A DNA stretch of 64,000 bases from Deltaproteobacteria bacterium (GCA_026388665.1 JAPLJJ010000059.1:31097-95096), one strand, 5' to 3'. Counted from the stretch's first letter, positions 30,923 to 41,645 are shown. Notes: generated by a model not told the origin, from the letters alone. Numbers and translations: made by a program.

Positions 30923-31978
30923 GTGGATATGAACACGATCGGAAAGAGATCAGAACAAATCCTTGCCGCTATCGTGTCCGAGTACATCGCCACAGGTGAA
31001 CCGATAGGATCGAGAACTTTATCCAAAAAAACGGATATTGGACTTTCGTCCGCTTCGATCCGAAATATCATGAGCGATCTAACAGATTCCGGTTTCATCT
31101 CTCAACCTCATGTCAGCGCGGGACGTATTCCAACAGACTTAGGATACCGTTTTTACATTGACAAAATTCTGGAGCCGGTCGATTTAAATCAAGACGAAGT
31201 GACCGCAATAGAATCGTGGATCGCAACCGCTGGTCTGGACATGCGAGATGCTATGAAGCAATCCTCTTGGCTTCTCGCGGATCTCTCAAAACAGGCAGGC
31301 GTAGTAAGCGGTTCCCCTGCAACTGAACAGACTTTCAAAACAATAGATTTCATAAAGGTTGCAAAAGACAGAATACTTGTGGTCCTGGTCTCAACTACAG
31401 GATTTGTCCAGAACAAAATGATTTTCGATGATGAGGATATTCCCCAATATACTTTAGAATCATTTGGCCATATGTTAAATGATATTCTTTACGACCTTGA
31501 TCTGAAACAGGCCAGGGAAAAAATCGAGCAGGAACTGAGTAAGGAAAAGGCTAAATTTGACGCCGTGTTGGCTAAGGTCTTGAGATTCAGCCATATAATT
31601 CTCTCGGCTGATACCTCTGCTAGAGAATTTTTTATTGAAGGGTCCTTAAATATCGAAGACGATCGAGAATCTTCTCAACTCGATAAAATGAAAGCAGTTC
31701 TGGTTGCATTTGAACATAAGAGCAAGCTACTAACATTGTTAGACAAAACTCTGGCGGCGAGGGGAATACAAATTTTCATTGGATCTGAACATGGAATTAA
31801 CGAAATGGAATCATGTTCCGTGATCGCTTATCCAATCAAAGCTCAAGGCGCGGTTCTCGGCAGCATCGGAATCATTGGTCCCAAGAGAATGAACTACCAG
31901 AAAATAGTTCCTCTCGTAGGGACCACAGCTAATGTGCTGACACGATTACTTAAAAGGATTGTAGAAAAAGCTTCGTAA
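30923..31978 (+). CDS. hrcA: Heat-inducible transcription repressor HrcA
   Basis: RSEQILAAIVSEYIATGEPIGSRTLSKK...SSASIRNIMSDLTDSGFISQPHVSAGRIPTDLGYRFYID. Confidence 0.97.
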   Translation: MDMNTIGKRSEQILAAIVSEYIATGEPIGSRTLSKKTDIGLSSASIRNIMSDLTDSGFISQPHVSAGRIPTDLGYRFYIDKILEPVDLNQDEVTAIESWIATAGLDMRDAMKQSSWLLADLSKQAGVVSGSPATEQTFKTIDFIKVAKDRILVVLVSTTGFVQNKMIFDDEDIPQYTLESFGHMLNDILYDLDLKQAREKIEQELSKEKAKFDAVLAKVLRFSHIILSADTSAREFFIEGSLNIEDDRESSQLDKMKAVLVAFEHKSKLLTLLDKTLAARGIQIFIGSEHGINEMESCSVIAYPIKAQGAVLGSIGIIGPKRMNYQKIVPLVGTTANVLTRLLKRIVEKAS

Positions 31979-31997
31979 GAAACGATCTTTCCCGCAA

Positions 31998-32564
31998 TCA
32001 GTTTGCCGTGATTTCTGAAATCACTTCAGCAGTAGACATGGTCCTGAAAAGAGGAAAAAGGGGAAAGCCTTCATAAACTTTTAGTGTCATGTCGTGTAAT
32101 TCAGCCTTGTAACAAGTTGAAGCATCTGTAATAATAATTGCGCTAAAGTCATTTTGAATGGCGTCCAGTGCTGTTAGCAACACGCATACATTAGTCATTA
32201 TCCCGCAAACGACGACTGTTTTCACATTCCAGGTTCTTAAGGTTTGATCAAGGTCTGTTTTGTAGAATGCGCTCATGCGCCTTTTGGGGAGGATTAGATC
32301 AGAAGTCTGACAATTTAGCTCCTTGATGGGAAGATCCCCGCCTGTTCCCCTTATTGCGTGAGGCTTCATTAGTCCACCAAAAATAAAATCATCTGCCATG
32401 AAACTGTCGCAGGCGAAGATTACAGGTTCTGATTTTGATCGAAACACGGCGCTCAGTTCATTAATTCTAGGAATTATTTTATTTGCTTCGATATCTAGCG
32501 CAGCTCCCCTTGTTAAGTCCACGTTATCCTTGATCATGTCCACGACAACAAGCGCATAATTCAT
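31998..32564 (-). CDS. Isochorismatase-like cysteine hydrolase
   Basis: MNYALVVVDMIKDNVD...LPKRRMSAFYKTDLDQTL...VVVCGIMTNVCVLLTALDA catalytic triad. Start ATG 32564 preferred. Confidence 0.9.
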   Translation of the reverse strand: MNYALVVVDMIKDNVDLTRGAALDIEANKIIPRINELSAVFRSKSEPVIFACDSFMADDFIFGGLMKPHAIRGTGGDLPIKELNCQTSDLILPKRRMSAFYKTDLDQTLRTWNVKTVVVCGIMTNVCVLLTALDAIQNDFSAIIITDASTCYKAELHDMTLKVYEGFPLFPLFRTMSTAEVISEITAN

Positions 32565-32620
32565 TGAACCTCCCTCTCTCTGGCCATCAAGGGACTTCGT
32601 ATACACAAGAGCAACATAGG

Positions 32621-32779
32621 CTATTTTCTGACGGAAGCCCGCTCAACGTATATTGGATCGCTGGGAATACCATATTTGTAATATTTCTCACCCTTCGGTC
32701 TAGGCCTACCTTTATTTTCAGAATAACCCTGAATCTGAAATTTCCTTGAGAGCAAGGTTTGCTTCAAATTCCTGTTCAT
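32621..32779 (-). CDS. 52-aa basic small protein (not in supplied track)
   Basis: Minus-strand reading MNRNLKQTLLSRKFQIQGYSENKGRPRPKGEKYYKYGIPSDPIYVERASVRK*; 56 nt upstream of the isochorismatase start, same strand. Confidence 0.45.
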   Translation of the reverse strand: MNRNLKQTLLSRKFQIQGYSENKGRPRPKGEKYYKYGIPSDPIYVERASVRK

Positions 32780-32842
32780 TTAACCTTTTTTTTCAAAATA
32801 TTTAAGGGTCTCTGCTACCATTTTTCAATCCCCAAATTAAGT

Positions 32843-32865
32843 TAGGGCGCTTTAAAAGCGCCCTA
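32843..32865. terminator. GC-rich 10-bp hairpin TAGGGCGCTT-TAA-AAGCGCCCTA
   Basis: Perfect arms with 3-nt loop, downstream of the 32924-33187 gene. Confidence 0.6.
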
Positions 32866-32923
32866 GCTTTTGGTAAGCAACAATTTTGTTGGGTTATAAT
32901 TATTCAATAAATCTTTAATTTCT

Positions 32924-33187
32924 TTATCTACAAACCAAGTCTTTCAAGGCATCGGCAGACCAAACTGCCATCGGACCACAAATTCCTCTGGGGTCTATTC
33001 GGCAGCGATAGCCGGTTCTTTCTACCCCCTGATTATCGAGGACTTCCCAACTCTTTGTGAAAAAATATGAACACTCATCATTAAAGCAAACATGATGAAT
33101 TTCACCACCCCAACTGGACGATTCAGGTGTGGCTATAGGTTGCATTTCGGCTCCACAGTGTGGACACTTTATGGTCTCCTTCGACAT
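32924..33187 (-). CDS. Zinc-ribbon (ogr/Delta-like) small protein
   Basis: IKCPHCGAEM...CFNDECSYFF; RBS AGGAGG upstream of ATG 33187. Confidence 0.65.
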   Translation of the reverse strand: MSKETIKCPHCGAEMQPIATPESSSWGGEIHHVCFNDECSYFFTKSWEVLDNQGVERTGYRCRIDPRGICGPMAVWSADALKDLVCR

Positions 33188-33514
33188 TCTTTTGCCTCCT
33201 GTGTTTCGGATCAACTATTCTTTCTTTGATCCTAACAAGATTTTGTGCGGATTACTATTCGCTGTTTCAATTGCTTTGGCTCGGATGAATTTCTCAATTT
33301 ATACCTCGTATCAATCATTGAACCAATTACCAATTTCCTCTTGCAATTAAGGTATGTATTTGTTCAAAATCTCGCAAGCCCCCTGAGAATTGATTCTTGG
33401 TTCTGAATTTGACGAGCAATAAGGGAACGTGAAAGTCCAATCAATTCTTAGAATCAACATTATAGAATTTTGGGGTTACTTCTGTTTCAAGAACTCTGTG
33501 GAAGAAATCATCCA

Positions 33515-34678
33515 ATGAATGATGAAACTTTAGAGCAAATAATTATCAGGAGCTTGCAGGAAGGGGTCATTACTATAGAATGCAACGGTGTTGTTTCTGG
33601 TATCAACCCTGCAGCTTTGCGTATCCTTGGGTTAAACCGGGATGCCCTCTTGGGCTTTTCCGTTGAAGACACGTTGCCTAAGAGAAATGCCAATAGCGCT
33701 TTTCTAGATATATTTCGTAATCTGATCGATAAAGACGAAGTCACTTTCTTGAAAGAAGTTGAATTAATTCGCTCAGATGGTCAAAAAATAGGGCTTTCCG
33801 TTTCCAGCGCTGTTTTAGATGTCACCGAGTGCGCCCCTGGAATGGAAAGCTATGTTGTTGTATTCAGGGATATAACAGCATTCAAGAACCTGGAGAGAGC
33901 AAAGCGAAAAGCAGCAGACCACCTTTCACACGAACTCAAGACCCCTTTATCAATTCTAAAAGCCTGTTTACAAAGTTTATCAGAAATTTACGGAATAGAC
34001 CCCAAAGCTCACAGGATTCTTGAAAGAGGAGAGCGGAATCTAGATCGTTTGCTTGCTATTCAGGATTCTGTTGAACAAATTTTCTTTCCCCAAAAACCAC
34101 AACCAAAGATATTACCCATTGAAATTACTATCAACAATATCCTGGACAGAATTCTTCAAAGCGCCAAACATCGTCACGTTGAATTAGAGAGAAAATTCGA
34201 TTATTCTGTTTTTATTATCTTTGATTACAACATATTAGAAACTATTTTAAATGTTTTGGTCAAGAACGCTATCGAAAATACCCCTGATGAGGGTATTGTG
34301 ATAGTCAACTTTAATCAAATTGATTCCGCTCATTTTCAAATCGAAGTCAAGGATCACGGCGTCGGCATTCCATTGGAGGATCTTGATTTCATTTTTGAAG
34401 GATTTCATCATACGCAGGATACAAATGAATATTCTACCAAGAAACCTTTCGATTTCAACGCCGGGGGCAAGGGCCTGGAGCTTTTTCAACTTAGAAATAT
34501 GTCGGACCTTTTTGGATTCAAGATTGACGTGGAGAGCCAACGCTGTAAGTTTATTCCTCAATCCACCGATCATTGTCCTGGTGATATAAACGTATGTCCT
34601 CACATTCGAAGCGCTGAAGAGTGTTTCAAATCAGGTCATTCTGTTTTCAGGTTTACTTTTAGAAACATGTCGGAATGA
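33515..34678 (+). CDS. PAS-domain sensor histidine kinase with Cys-rich insertion in the ATPase domain
   Basis: PAS, HLSHELKTPLSILKA H-box, NVLVKNAIENTPDEG, KDHGVGIP, GGKGLELFQLR. ATG 33515 preferred. Confidence 0.88.
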   Translation: MNDETLEQIIIRSLQEGVITIECNGVVSGINPAALRILGLNRDALLGFSVEDTLPKRNANSAFLDIFRNLIDKDEVTFLKEVELIRSDGQKIGLSVSSAVLDVTECAPGMESYVVVFRDITAFKNLERAKRKAADHLSHELKTPLSILKACLQSLSEIYGIDPKAHRILERGERNLDRLLAIQDSVEQIFFPQKPQPKILPIEITINNILDRILQSAKHRHVELERKFDYSVFIIFDYNILETILNVLVKNAIENTPDEGIVIVNFNQIDSAHFQIEVKDHGVGIPLEDLDFIFEGFHHTQDTNEYSTKKPFDFNAGGKGLELFQLRNMSDLFGFKIDVESQRCKFIPQSTDHCPGDINVCPHIRSAEECFKSGHSVFRFTFRNMSE

Positions 34679-34729
34679 CTATTAGGCCAGCGAAACGGTT
34701 CTATTTTCAAATTTCAGAGAGAAATTTTT

Positions 34730-36124
34730 ATGAACAAAGACATCTTGAGTAGATTAAATCATATGTTTTATCCACGATCGGTCGCAGTAATTGGCGCCGG
34801 GGTGGATCCAACAAAAGTTGGTCATGCAGTAATGGATAGTCTTGTTACGGGAGGATTCAACGGGAGGATTTATCCTATCCATACGAAACATGACAAAGTA
34901 TTAGATTATCCCGTTTTCAGGGATATATCAGAGTTACCGGAAGTCCCTGATCTAGCTGTAGTAGCATTAAATCAGGTTGCGTCTGTAAGATTGGTAGAAA
35001 AACTACGAGACCTTGGAGTTGCAGGCGCTGTAGTCTTGGCCGGTGGGTATGCGGAAATGGGAGAAGAAGGCCGGTGGCTCCAGGAAAATTTAAGACTGGC
35101 GGCTGGTCCGATGCCCATCGTTGGCCCTAATACCTTGGGGTTAATAAGCACCCATTCTAAATTAAATGTAACTTTTTACCCAAGAAAACTTTCGGAAGGT
35201 AATGTGTCTTTTTTGAGCCAAAGTGGTGGAATAGGGCTCGCCATTATGGCTCAAGCCTATGATCAGGGATTGGCGTTTTCAAAATGGGTTGGAGTCGGCA
35301 ACCGAGTTAACGTTGAGTTCCACGACTTGCTGGAATACCTCAGTCAAGATCAACACACAAAAGTTGTGGGGGTCTTCACTGAGGGATCTGGAAACCCCAG
35401 AGCATTGATTGATCGGCTCAAACAAGTTTCATCGAAAAAACCCGTTGTGATTTACAAAGGGGGACATGGAAAATTTGCTGATAGGGTAACATTAACGCAT
35501 ACCGGTTCAGCCGCCGGCTCTTCGCGCGTTTGGGAAGGGGCGTTGAGGCAATCCGGTGTTGAGATCGCTCAATCCGTTAATGAGCTTGTTTCTATGTGCA
35601 AAGCTTTTTCTGTAGGGGATATTCCAAAGGGACCAGGCATTGGTATTTTTACTCATACTGCAGGTCCAAGTATCGTGGCATGGGACATTCTTCAACAAGA
35701 ATCCTCATGCAGATTGGCCACTCTCAGTGAAAAAACTTTGCATGACATCGCTGACATTCTGGGACCTTCAGTGCCGGTGGTCTATAAAAATCCCGTCGAT
35801 GGCGCGGCTGGGGCTTTTCTAACAAAGCCTTTCCATGACATCGCTGAAGTTGTTTTGAGAGATGATGAAGTTGACTGTTTATTAGCAATTTTCTGTGAAC
35901 ACAAGAATTGGCCCTATCCAACAGAAGCTCTAATTGATTTGCAAAATCGTTTTTCAAAACCCATCGTGGCCTGTTTTATCGGGTCAGTGCAGAAGATGGA
36001 ACCGGACCGAACTCGTCTCCATGAAAAGGGTATTCCGACATACTGCGCTCCGGAAGAAGCTGCCATAGGATTGAGAAGTCTCTTAAAGAGGCGTTTGACC
36101 GTTTCTAAATTTAATTCGGTTTGA
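34730..36124 (+). CDS. CoA-binding / acyl-CoA synthetase (NDP-forming) alpha-type protein
   Basis: RSVAVIGAGVDPTKVGHAVMDSLV CoA-binding domain, then succinyl-CoA-ligase-like domains (GPNTLGLIS, SQSGGIGLAIM). Confidence 0.88.
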   Translation: MNKDILSRLNHMFYPRSVAVIGAGVDPTKVGHAVMDSLVTGGFNGRIYPIHTKHDKVLDYPVFRDISELPEVPDLAVVALNQVASVRLVEKLRDLGVAGAVVLAGGYAEMGEEGRWLQENLRLAAGPMPIVGPNTLGLISTHSKLNVTFYPRKLSEGNVSFLSQSGGIGLAIMAQAYDQGLAFSKWVGVGNRVNVEFHDLLEYLSQDQHTKVVGVFTEGSGNPRALIDRLKQVSSKKPVVIYKGGHGKFADRVTLTHTGSAAGSSRVWEGALRQSGVEIAQSVNELVSMCKAFSVGDIPKGPGIGIFTHTAGPSIVAWDILQQESSCRLATLSEKTLHDIADILGPSVPVVYKNPVDGAAGAFLTKPFHDIAEVVLRDDEVDCLLAIFCEHKNWPYPTEALIDLQNRFSKPIVACFIGSVQKMEPDRTRLHEKGIPTYCAPEEAAIGLRSLLKRRLTVSKFNSV

Positions 36125-36938
36125 AACCGGTTATGGCCAGACCCCTTCCGCTTGATTTACCGTCACGACGAAAAGAATAGTGCATATCCTTACTACAAGA
36201 TGTGCATATTTGAGCCGAATGGATATTCCGTGAAGGGATACCTAAGCGAACAAGCTCATGATGATTTATTGCTACCAGATCCAAGTGTCTTTTTCCAGAC
36301 GAGTGCTTGAAAGCGGTATCTGGTGGTTTAGTAAATTTCATGGCCCACGGTATTGCTGAAAATAAAGGCTCAAGCACTATTTGATCAACCTCGTAGCAAC
36401 AGGATCCAATAGCCGGACCCAAGGCTACTATAAGATTGTCTTTCTCACATTGATAATCCTCGCTCAGAATCAGAATAACTTTTCTGAGTATCCGTAATAC
36501 AGCGCCTCGCCACCCCGCGTGAACCGCCGCTGCAATTTTAACAGTCGGATCTATTATTAATATTGGAAGGCAATCGGCTGTTTTTATCGCGGGATACAGT
36601 CCTGAATTTGTGGCTATGATCGCGTCCGCTTTCAGCGATGTTTCAGGAGGATGATCCAGAATTACTACGTTGTCTCCATGTTCTTGATCACAGGTGATTA
36701 TTCGTGAACTTTCAATACCAAGATAATCGGATAATATTTGGAAGTTCTTGGAAACATTAGTTTCTGTATCACCATTCATGCTCGAAAAATTTAGAGATTC
36801 ATATGGCGCTGATGAACAGCCGCCCGTACGGAGTGAAAATGCCATTACTGCGTCGTATAATTCAGCTACTTTGGGCATATAAGCTGTTTTCGTGACTATA
36901 AATTCGCTGTTTTCGTAGAGATTTACCTTTTTCATCAT
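36111..36938 (-). CDS. pgeF: Peptidoglycan editing factor / polyphenol oxidase family (YfiH)
   Basis: CDQEHGDNVV, TADCLPILI, AVHAGWRGAVLRI, GPAIGSCCYEV. Confidence 0.93.
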   Translation of the reverse strand: MMKKVNLYENSEFIVTKTAYMPKVAELYDAVMAFSLRTGGCSSAPYESLNFSSMNGDTETNVSKNFQILSDYLGIESSRIITCDQEHGDNVVILDHPPETSLKADAIIATNSGLYPAIKTADCLPILIIDPTVKIAAAVHAGWRGAVLRILRKVILILSEDYQCEKDNLIVALGPAIGSCCYEVDQIVLEPLFSAIPWAMKFTKPPDTAFKHSSGKRHLDLVAINHHELVRLGIPSRNIHSAQICTSCSKDMHYSFRRDGKSSGRGLAITGFKPN

Positions 36939-37432
36939 TTCTTGAACGGCCCCTTTTTGAAATCATCATTTTCGTTTATTCCGAAAAATGTGAGCCATTC
37001 AGAGATGTCCTCAGCTTTGAGATCGGATTCTTTCAGGTTTTTTCCTTCACGATAACGAAGTGTTGATAGTTCGCATCTAAAAGTCTCTCTTGTCATGACT
37101 TTGGCCCCCAAACCTGAAACGCATGATGTCAACTCCCTGTCAGACGATACTACCGTAATATCTCGGATATAAGACGCATTTCGAACCATGCTTTTGATCC
37201 TTTCGTCAGCGTCTTTACCCACTCTGGCATAGAATATTTGAACACCTTTGAAAATGATACCTTCCGGATAAAGTGTATCTTCAACTCCGTCAAAGACTAT
37301 TTTGACCTTCCTGCCCGTCACACCAACGTATTTCACCAATTTGAGCACAAGATCTTTCCGCACCGCTGACCAATTTGTCCTATTCGTTCTGTAACCTCCT
37401 AAGAGATTATTTCCGTCAATTATCAGAATCAT
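36935..37432 (-). CDS. NYN-domain (YacP-like) putative RNase
   Basis: MILIIDGNNLLGGYR...VKIVFDGVED...ITVVSSDRELTS. Confidence 0.85.
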   Translation of the reverse strand: MILIIDGNNLLGGYRTNRTNWSAVRKDLVLKLVKYVGVTGRKVKIVFDGVEDTLYPEGIIFKGVQIFYARVGKDADERIKSMVRNASYIRDITVVSSDRELTSCVSGLGAKVMTRETFRCELSTLRYREGKNLKESDLKAEDISEWLTFFGINENDDFKKGPFKK

Positions 37433-37565
37433 TAAACCTTCTTTATTTTTCTACTAATTTACCAGAATCAGCTTTTGTTTTCGACTAATTGACAATGATT
37501 GACGGCATGATATAGGTGATAAAGGAAAATTTATCGATAAGACTGTCAGGAAAGGAGTAGTCGAA

Positions 37566-39200
37566 ATGCGGTGGCGGAACGGTATGACGGTTTTTATAGC
37601 ATTTGTGGCCGCTGTGGCGTTAGCTCTGGTGGTCAATACTTCCGGTCCCACGGCGGCACAACAAAAGAAACCAAACTTTATTGTGATCATGACCGACGAC
37701 GTTGGGTGGGGTGATTTGGGATGCTATGGAGGTGGAGAGAACCGTGGTTGTCCAACACCTAACCTGGACCGCATCGCCTCCGAGGGTATGCGATTCACAA
37801 ATTACTATGGTCAGGCGAGTTGCACCGCAGGACGAGCTTCATTCATTACAGGCCGGATCCCGATCAGGACGGCCCTTTCTACCGTGTTGGCCCCGGGTGA
37901 CCTCAACGGCCTAAAAAAAGAGGACCCGACTATAGCTGAAGCCCTCAAAAAACTTGGCTACCAAACGGCTCAGTGGGGTAAATGGCATCTCGGTGACCGC
38001 CCAGAGACTTTCCCTATCGAACATGGTTTCGATGAAATGCGCTACATGCTGCCATATTACGCCGGTGTTTACGCATACGACTATTTACCTTTGCAACCCG
38101 ATTTCCCAATACACAACAAAACATTTATGGAGGCGTGGAACAAGGTAAACCTAAGCCAATGGGAAGGTAAAGCCGGAGAAGCCCCCAAGATCGTCAAGAA
38201 AAAGTTTGGCTATGAAGACTTGGCCACTGTTGATGATATCATTCGTGAGGATGCGGTAAGTTACATCAAGAAACACGCCAAGGACGACAAGCCGTTTTTC
38301 ATGTACCTTTGTTTCATGAAGGCGCATAACCCTAACAATCCTTCCCCGCGTTTCAAGGGAAAATCACCAGGTGGTGGCCGCTATCTCGACGCTCTGATGG
38401 AACTTGATGACAACTCCGGTCAAATAATGCAGGCCGTACGTGACGCTGGTATCGCTGAAAATACCCTTGTTGTATGGACCACGGACAATGGGGCATGGGT
38501 GGATGCATGGCCAGATGCGGGTTACACTCCTTTCCGCGGTATGAAAGGAAGTTCCTATGAGGGAGGGTACCGAGTTCCAGCGATGGCGTGGTGGCCAGGA
38601 CATATTAAACCTGGCGCAACAGCCAACCAGATTATGTCTCACATGGACTGGTGGCCAACCTTTGTCAAACTGGCGGGAGGAGAACCACCTGCTCGGATTT
38701 TTAAAGACAACAACGGTAAGGACATTGTTTTCGATGGAATTGAAAATACCGACTTCATCCTGGGTAAAGGGCCTTCCAACCGAGACCATTTTTTCTATAT
38801 TACCGATTTGGCGTTTGGTGGCGTGCGGGTAAATAACTTTAAACTTCTATTCACAGCCAAGGATACTTGGCTGGGCCCCGACCTGAACCTTGCTTTTCCT
38901 GCGCTTTACAATCTTTGGTGGGATCCGGGTGAGCAGTATGACGCTGTTTTTAACGGAGCTGCGCCGACGCGGGGTGATTTAAAAAGCTCTCCAGGGAGAT
39001 ACTCGGGAGAAGACCATGGTTGGATCGTCGAATTGTCGCAACCGTATTTCGAGCAATTCTTTGGGGAACTCATAAAGTATCCGAACCGGCCCACATTACC
39101 AACAGCAGGTTCTACAAGTCAGTTGGTAAATGAGTTTAATAACCCACCTGGTCTGAAACGTCTCTTTGAGCTTCTGGAACCTTCATCCCAGAAGAAATAA
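37566..39200 (+). CDS. Secreted arylsulfatase
   Basis: Signal peptide; FIVIMTDDVGWGDLGCYGG; Cys-type sulfatase motif CTAGRASFITGR; GKWHLGD. Confidence 0.93.
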   Translation: MRWRNGMTVFIAFVAAVALALVVNTSGPTAAQQKKPNFIVIMTDDVGWGDLGCYGGGENRGCPTPNLDRIASEGMRFTNYYGQASCTAGRASFITGRIPIRTALSTVLAPGDLNGLKKEDPTIAEALKKLGYQTAQWGKWHLGDRPETFPIEHGFDEMRYMLPYYAGVYAYDYLPLQPDFPIHNKTFMEAWNKVNLSQWEGKAGEAPKIVKKKFGYEDLATVDDIIREDAVSYIKKHAKDDKPFFMYLCFMKAHNPNNPSPRFKGKSPGGGRYLDALMELDDNSGQIMQAVRDAGIAENTLVVWTTDNGAWVDAWPDAGYTPFRGMKGSSYEGGYRVPAMAWWPGHIKPGATANQIMSHMDWWPTFVKLAGGEPPARIFKDNNGKDIVFDGIENTDFILGKGPSNRDHFFYITDLAFGGVRVNNFKLLFTAKDTWLGPDLNLAFPALYNLWWDPGEQYDAVFNGAAPTRGDLKSSPGRYSGEDHGWIVELSQPYFEQFFGELIKYPNRPTLPTAGSTSQLVNEFNNPPGLKRLFELLEPSSQKK

Positions 39201-39220
39201 GATTATTTCCGTAAAATGTA

Positions 39221-39257
39221 CTCCTGCGTGGTGAGGTTTAGCCTCGTTACGCAGGAG
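39221..39257. terminator. 16-bp hairpin (with G-U pairs) downstream of arylsulfatase
   Basis: CTCCTGCGTGGTGAGG-TTTAG-CCTCGTTACGCAGGAG. Confidence 0.65.
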
Positions 39258-39551
39258 AATTCTCATGTACTTGTGTGCTTTAGTTGTGCTTTTGTAAATT
39301 GATCGGCAGCGGATTGCTTCGAAGCCCCGGATATGGATTGAAATCCTTTTTTAGGTCTTCCTGAGAATCCAACAAATACCTCGGCCAACAGAAGTCTATC
39401 GGTCAAACCATTGGTCCTCTTTGCGGCTGATGGTTCATGCCTCTACGCCTTACTGGAACCCATGATTGACAACAAACACATTAGATGAGAAAACTATTTC
39501 ACTTCTTCCTAAATTGTAAATATGACTTAAAAAAGGGGTGTTAAGCTTATC

Positions 39552-41582
39552 GTGACTCAAAACCTCTCCAGGATCAGAAATATAGGTATTATGGCTCATA
39601 TAGACGCGGGCAAGACTACTCTAACCGAACGAATTCTATTCTACACCAAAAAAATTCATAAGATCGGAGAGGTTGATGAAGGTTCCGCAACTATGGATTA
39701 TATGCCTCAAGAGCAGGAACGCGGCATTACCATAACTTCAGCGGCCACTGTATTTAATTGGAATAATTATGAGATCCACTTGATTGATACCCCTGGTCAC
39801 GTTGATTTCACTATCGAGGTTGAGCGTAGCCTTCGTGTTTTGGACGGTGTCGTGACAGTGATTTGCGCTGTCGGTGGGGTTGAACCCCAGACTGAAACTG
39901 TCTGGCATCAGGCGGAAAGATATCATGTTCCCCGGCTCGCGTTTGTGAACAAATTGGACCGACTCGGGGCTGATTTCAACAGAGCTGTTTCGATGATAAA
40001 AGACCGACTCGGAGCTAATCCGGTTCCTGTACAAATTCCAATGATGGATGGGGACCAATTTAAAGGCGTTATCGATTTGATACGCATGAAAGCTCTGGTT
40101 TGGGATAGTGAGTCTAAAGGCGAGTATTTTGAATGTCTTGACGTGCCTCTCGAGTTCAAAGAGTCTGCGGAAGCAGCCAGAAACTTTATGCTGGAAACGG
40201 CGGCTGAACAAGATGAGACCTTGCTTGAACATTATCTCGAGAACGATTCCCTGGACGAAAAACAGATCATATCCGGTCTCCGCAAAGGAACCATTTCCAA
40301 TAATATTGTACCCATTTTGTGTGGTTCAGCTTTGAAAAACCAAGGAGTGCAGCCTGTAATTGACGCTATTATAGACTTTCTGCCTTCCCCTATAGAAGTT
40401 CCTCCAATAAGCGGGATTAATCCTGAAACAGGAGCAGAGGAATTCCGTAACCCTAAGGCCAAGGATCCTCTGTGCGCATTAGCTTTTAAGGTCATTATGG
40501 ATCAAGGAAGAAAAGCTGTTTTTGTTCGTGTCTATTCCGGTGAATTGGTAGCCGAAAGTGAGGTTTTTAATGCCACTAGAGGGGTTAAGGAGAGAGTTGC
40601 CCGCCTTTTTTTGACTCACGCTAATAAACGTGAAAAGATCAAATCTGCTACGGTCGGAAGCATTGCTTTAGTGGTCGGTTTGAAAGAGACAAAAACCGGT
40701 GATACCATAACTAGTGAGGGCGCTCCTCTAATTTTGGAATCTGTTGAGACTTATCTGCCGGTAATCTCGATAGCTATAGAACCTCAAACTCGATCAGATC
40801 AGGAAAAACTGATTTTTTGTCTAGATAAAATAGCCCAAGAAGATCCTTCTTTTGTGCACTCTGAAAATCAAGAGACCGGCCAGTTACTTATTTCTGGTAT
40901 GGGCGAATTACATCTCGAAATAATAGTTGATCGATTGCGAAGAGAATATGGCATTGATGTCCAGACAGGAAAACCCCAAGTGGTTTACAAAGAATCCGTC
41001 TCGAACAGTGCGGAAGCAAAAGTTATTTTTGATCGGGAAATTCATGACGTAAGACATTTTGGAGAAGTCACCATCTCTGTACGACCTGCGGCACGGGGGG
41101 CCGGTCTGATTTTCGAGACTTCAGACCGTTTTAAAGAATCAGCCCCTGAATTAATTCCTCATATAGAAAATGGGGCCAAGGAATCTACTCTAGCCGGCGC
41201 TTTGGCAGGTAATGAAGTTGTAGACTTGATTGTGAAGCTTGAAGCCATAGGACCTGAATCCTCTCTAATGTCTCCGCTGGGAGTTAAAGTCGCTGCGTCT
41301 CAGGCTACTCGAGAGGCCTGCGAAAAAGCTGGTCCAATTATATTAGAACCATTTATGAGCGTTGAGGTGGTCGTTCCAGAAGAGTTCGTCGGAGAGGTGA
41401 TAGCGGATCTCAATAGTCGTCACGGTCGACTGGAAGAAGTCACCCCTCGAGGTAAAACTTCCCTGTTAAAAGCCATTTCTCCTCTTGCCAACATGTTTGG
41501 TTATTCCACTTCATTACGGTCTTTGACCCAGGGTCGAGGCATCTTTACGATGCAGTACTCTCATTATGATGTTAAACAGTGA
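39552..41582 (+). CDS. fusA: Elongation factor G (paralogue-type, outside an str operon context)
   Basis: [70 protein letters not shown] start. Confidence 0.92.
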   Translation: MTQNLSRIRNIGIMAHIDAGKTTLTERILFYTKKIHKIGEVDEGSATMDYMPQEQERGITITSAATVFNWNNYEIHLIDTPGHVDFTIEVERSLRVLDGVVTVICAVGGVEPQTETVWHQAERYHVPRLAFVNKLDRLGADFNRAVSMIKDRLGANPVPVQIPMMDGDQFKGVIDLIRMKALVWDSESKGEYFECLDVPLEFKESAEAARNFMLETAAEQDETLLEHYLENDSLDEKQIISGLRKGTISNNIVPILCGSALKNQGVQPVIDAIIDFLPSPIEVPPISGINPETGAEEFRNPKAKDPLCALAFKVIMDQGRKAVFVRVYSGELVAESEVFNATRGVKERVARLFLTHANKREKIKSATVGSIALVVGLKETKTGDTITSEGAPLILESVETYLPVISIAIEPQTRSDQEKLIFCLDKIAQEDPSFVHSENQETGQLLISGMGELHLEIIVDRLRREYGIDVQTGKPQVVYKESVSNSAEAKVIFDREIHDVRHFGEVTISVRPAARGAGLIFETSDRFKESAPELIPHIENGAKESTLAGALAGNEVVDLIVKLEAIGPESSLMSPLGVKVAASQATREACEKAGPIILEPFMSVEVVVPEEFVGEVIADLNSRHGRLEEVTPRGKTSLLKAISPLANMFGYSTSLRSLTQGRGIFTMQYSHYDVKQ

Positions 41583-41645
41583 CCATTAGTTTAATTAGTC
41601 AAAAACCTACCTAAGTAACAAAAAATGTCTATGTAAGCCTTTTGG

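Noticed and set aside
38364-38789. 141-aa minus-strand ORF
   Set aside because: Antisense to arylsulfatase; shadow ORF.
39738-40232. 164-aa minus-strand ORF
   Set aside because: Antisense to EF-G; shadow ORF.
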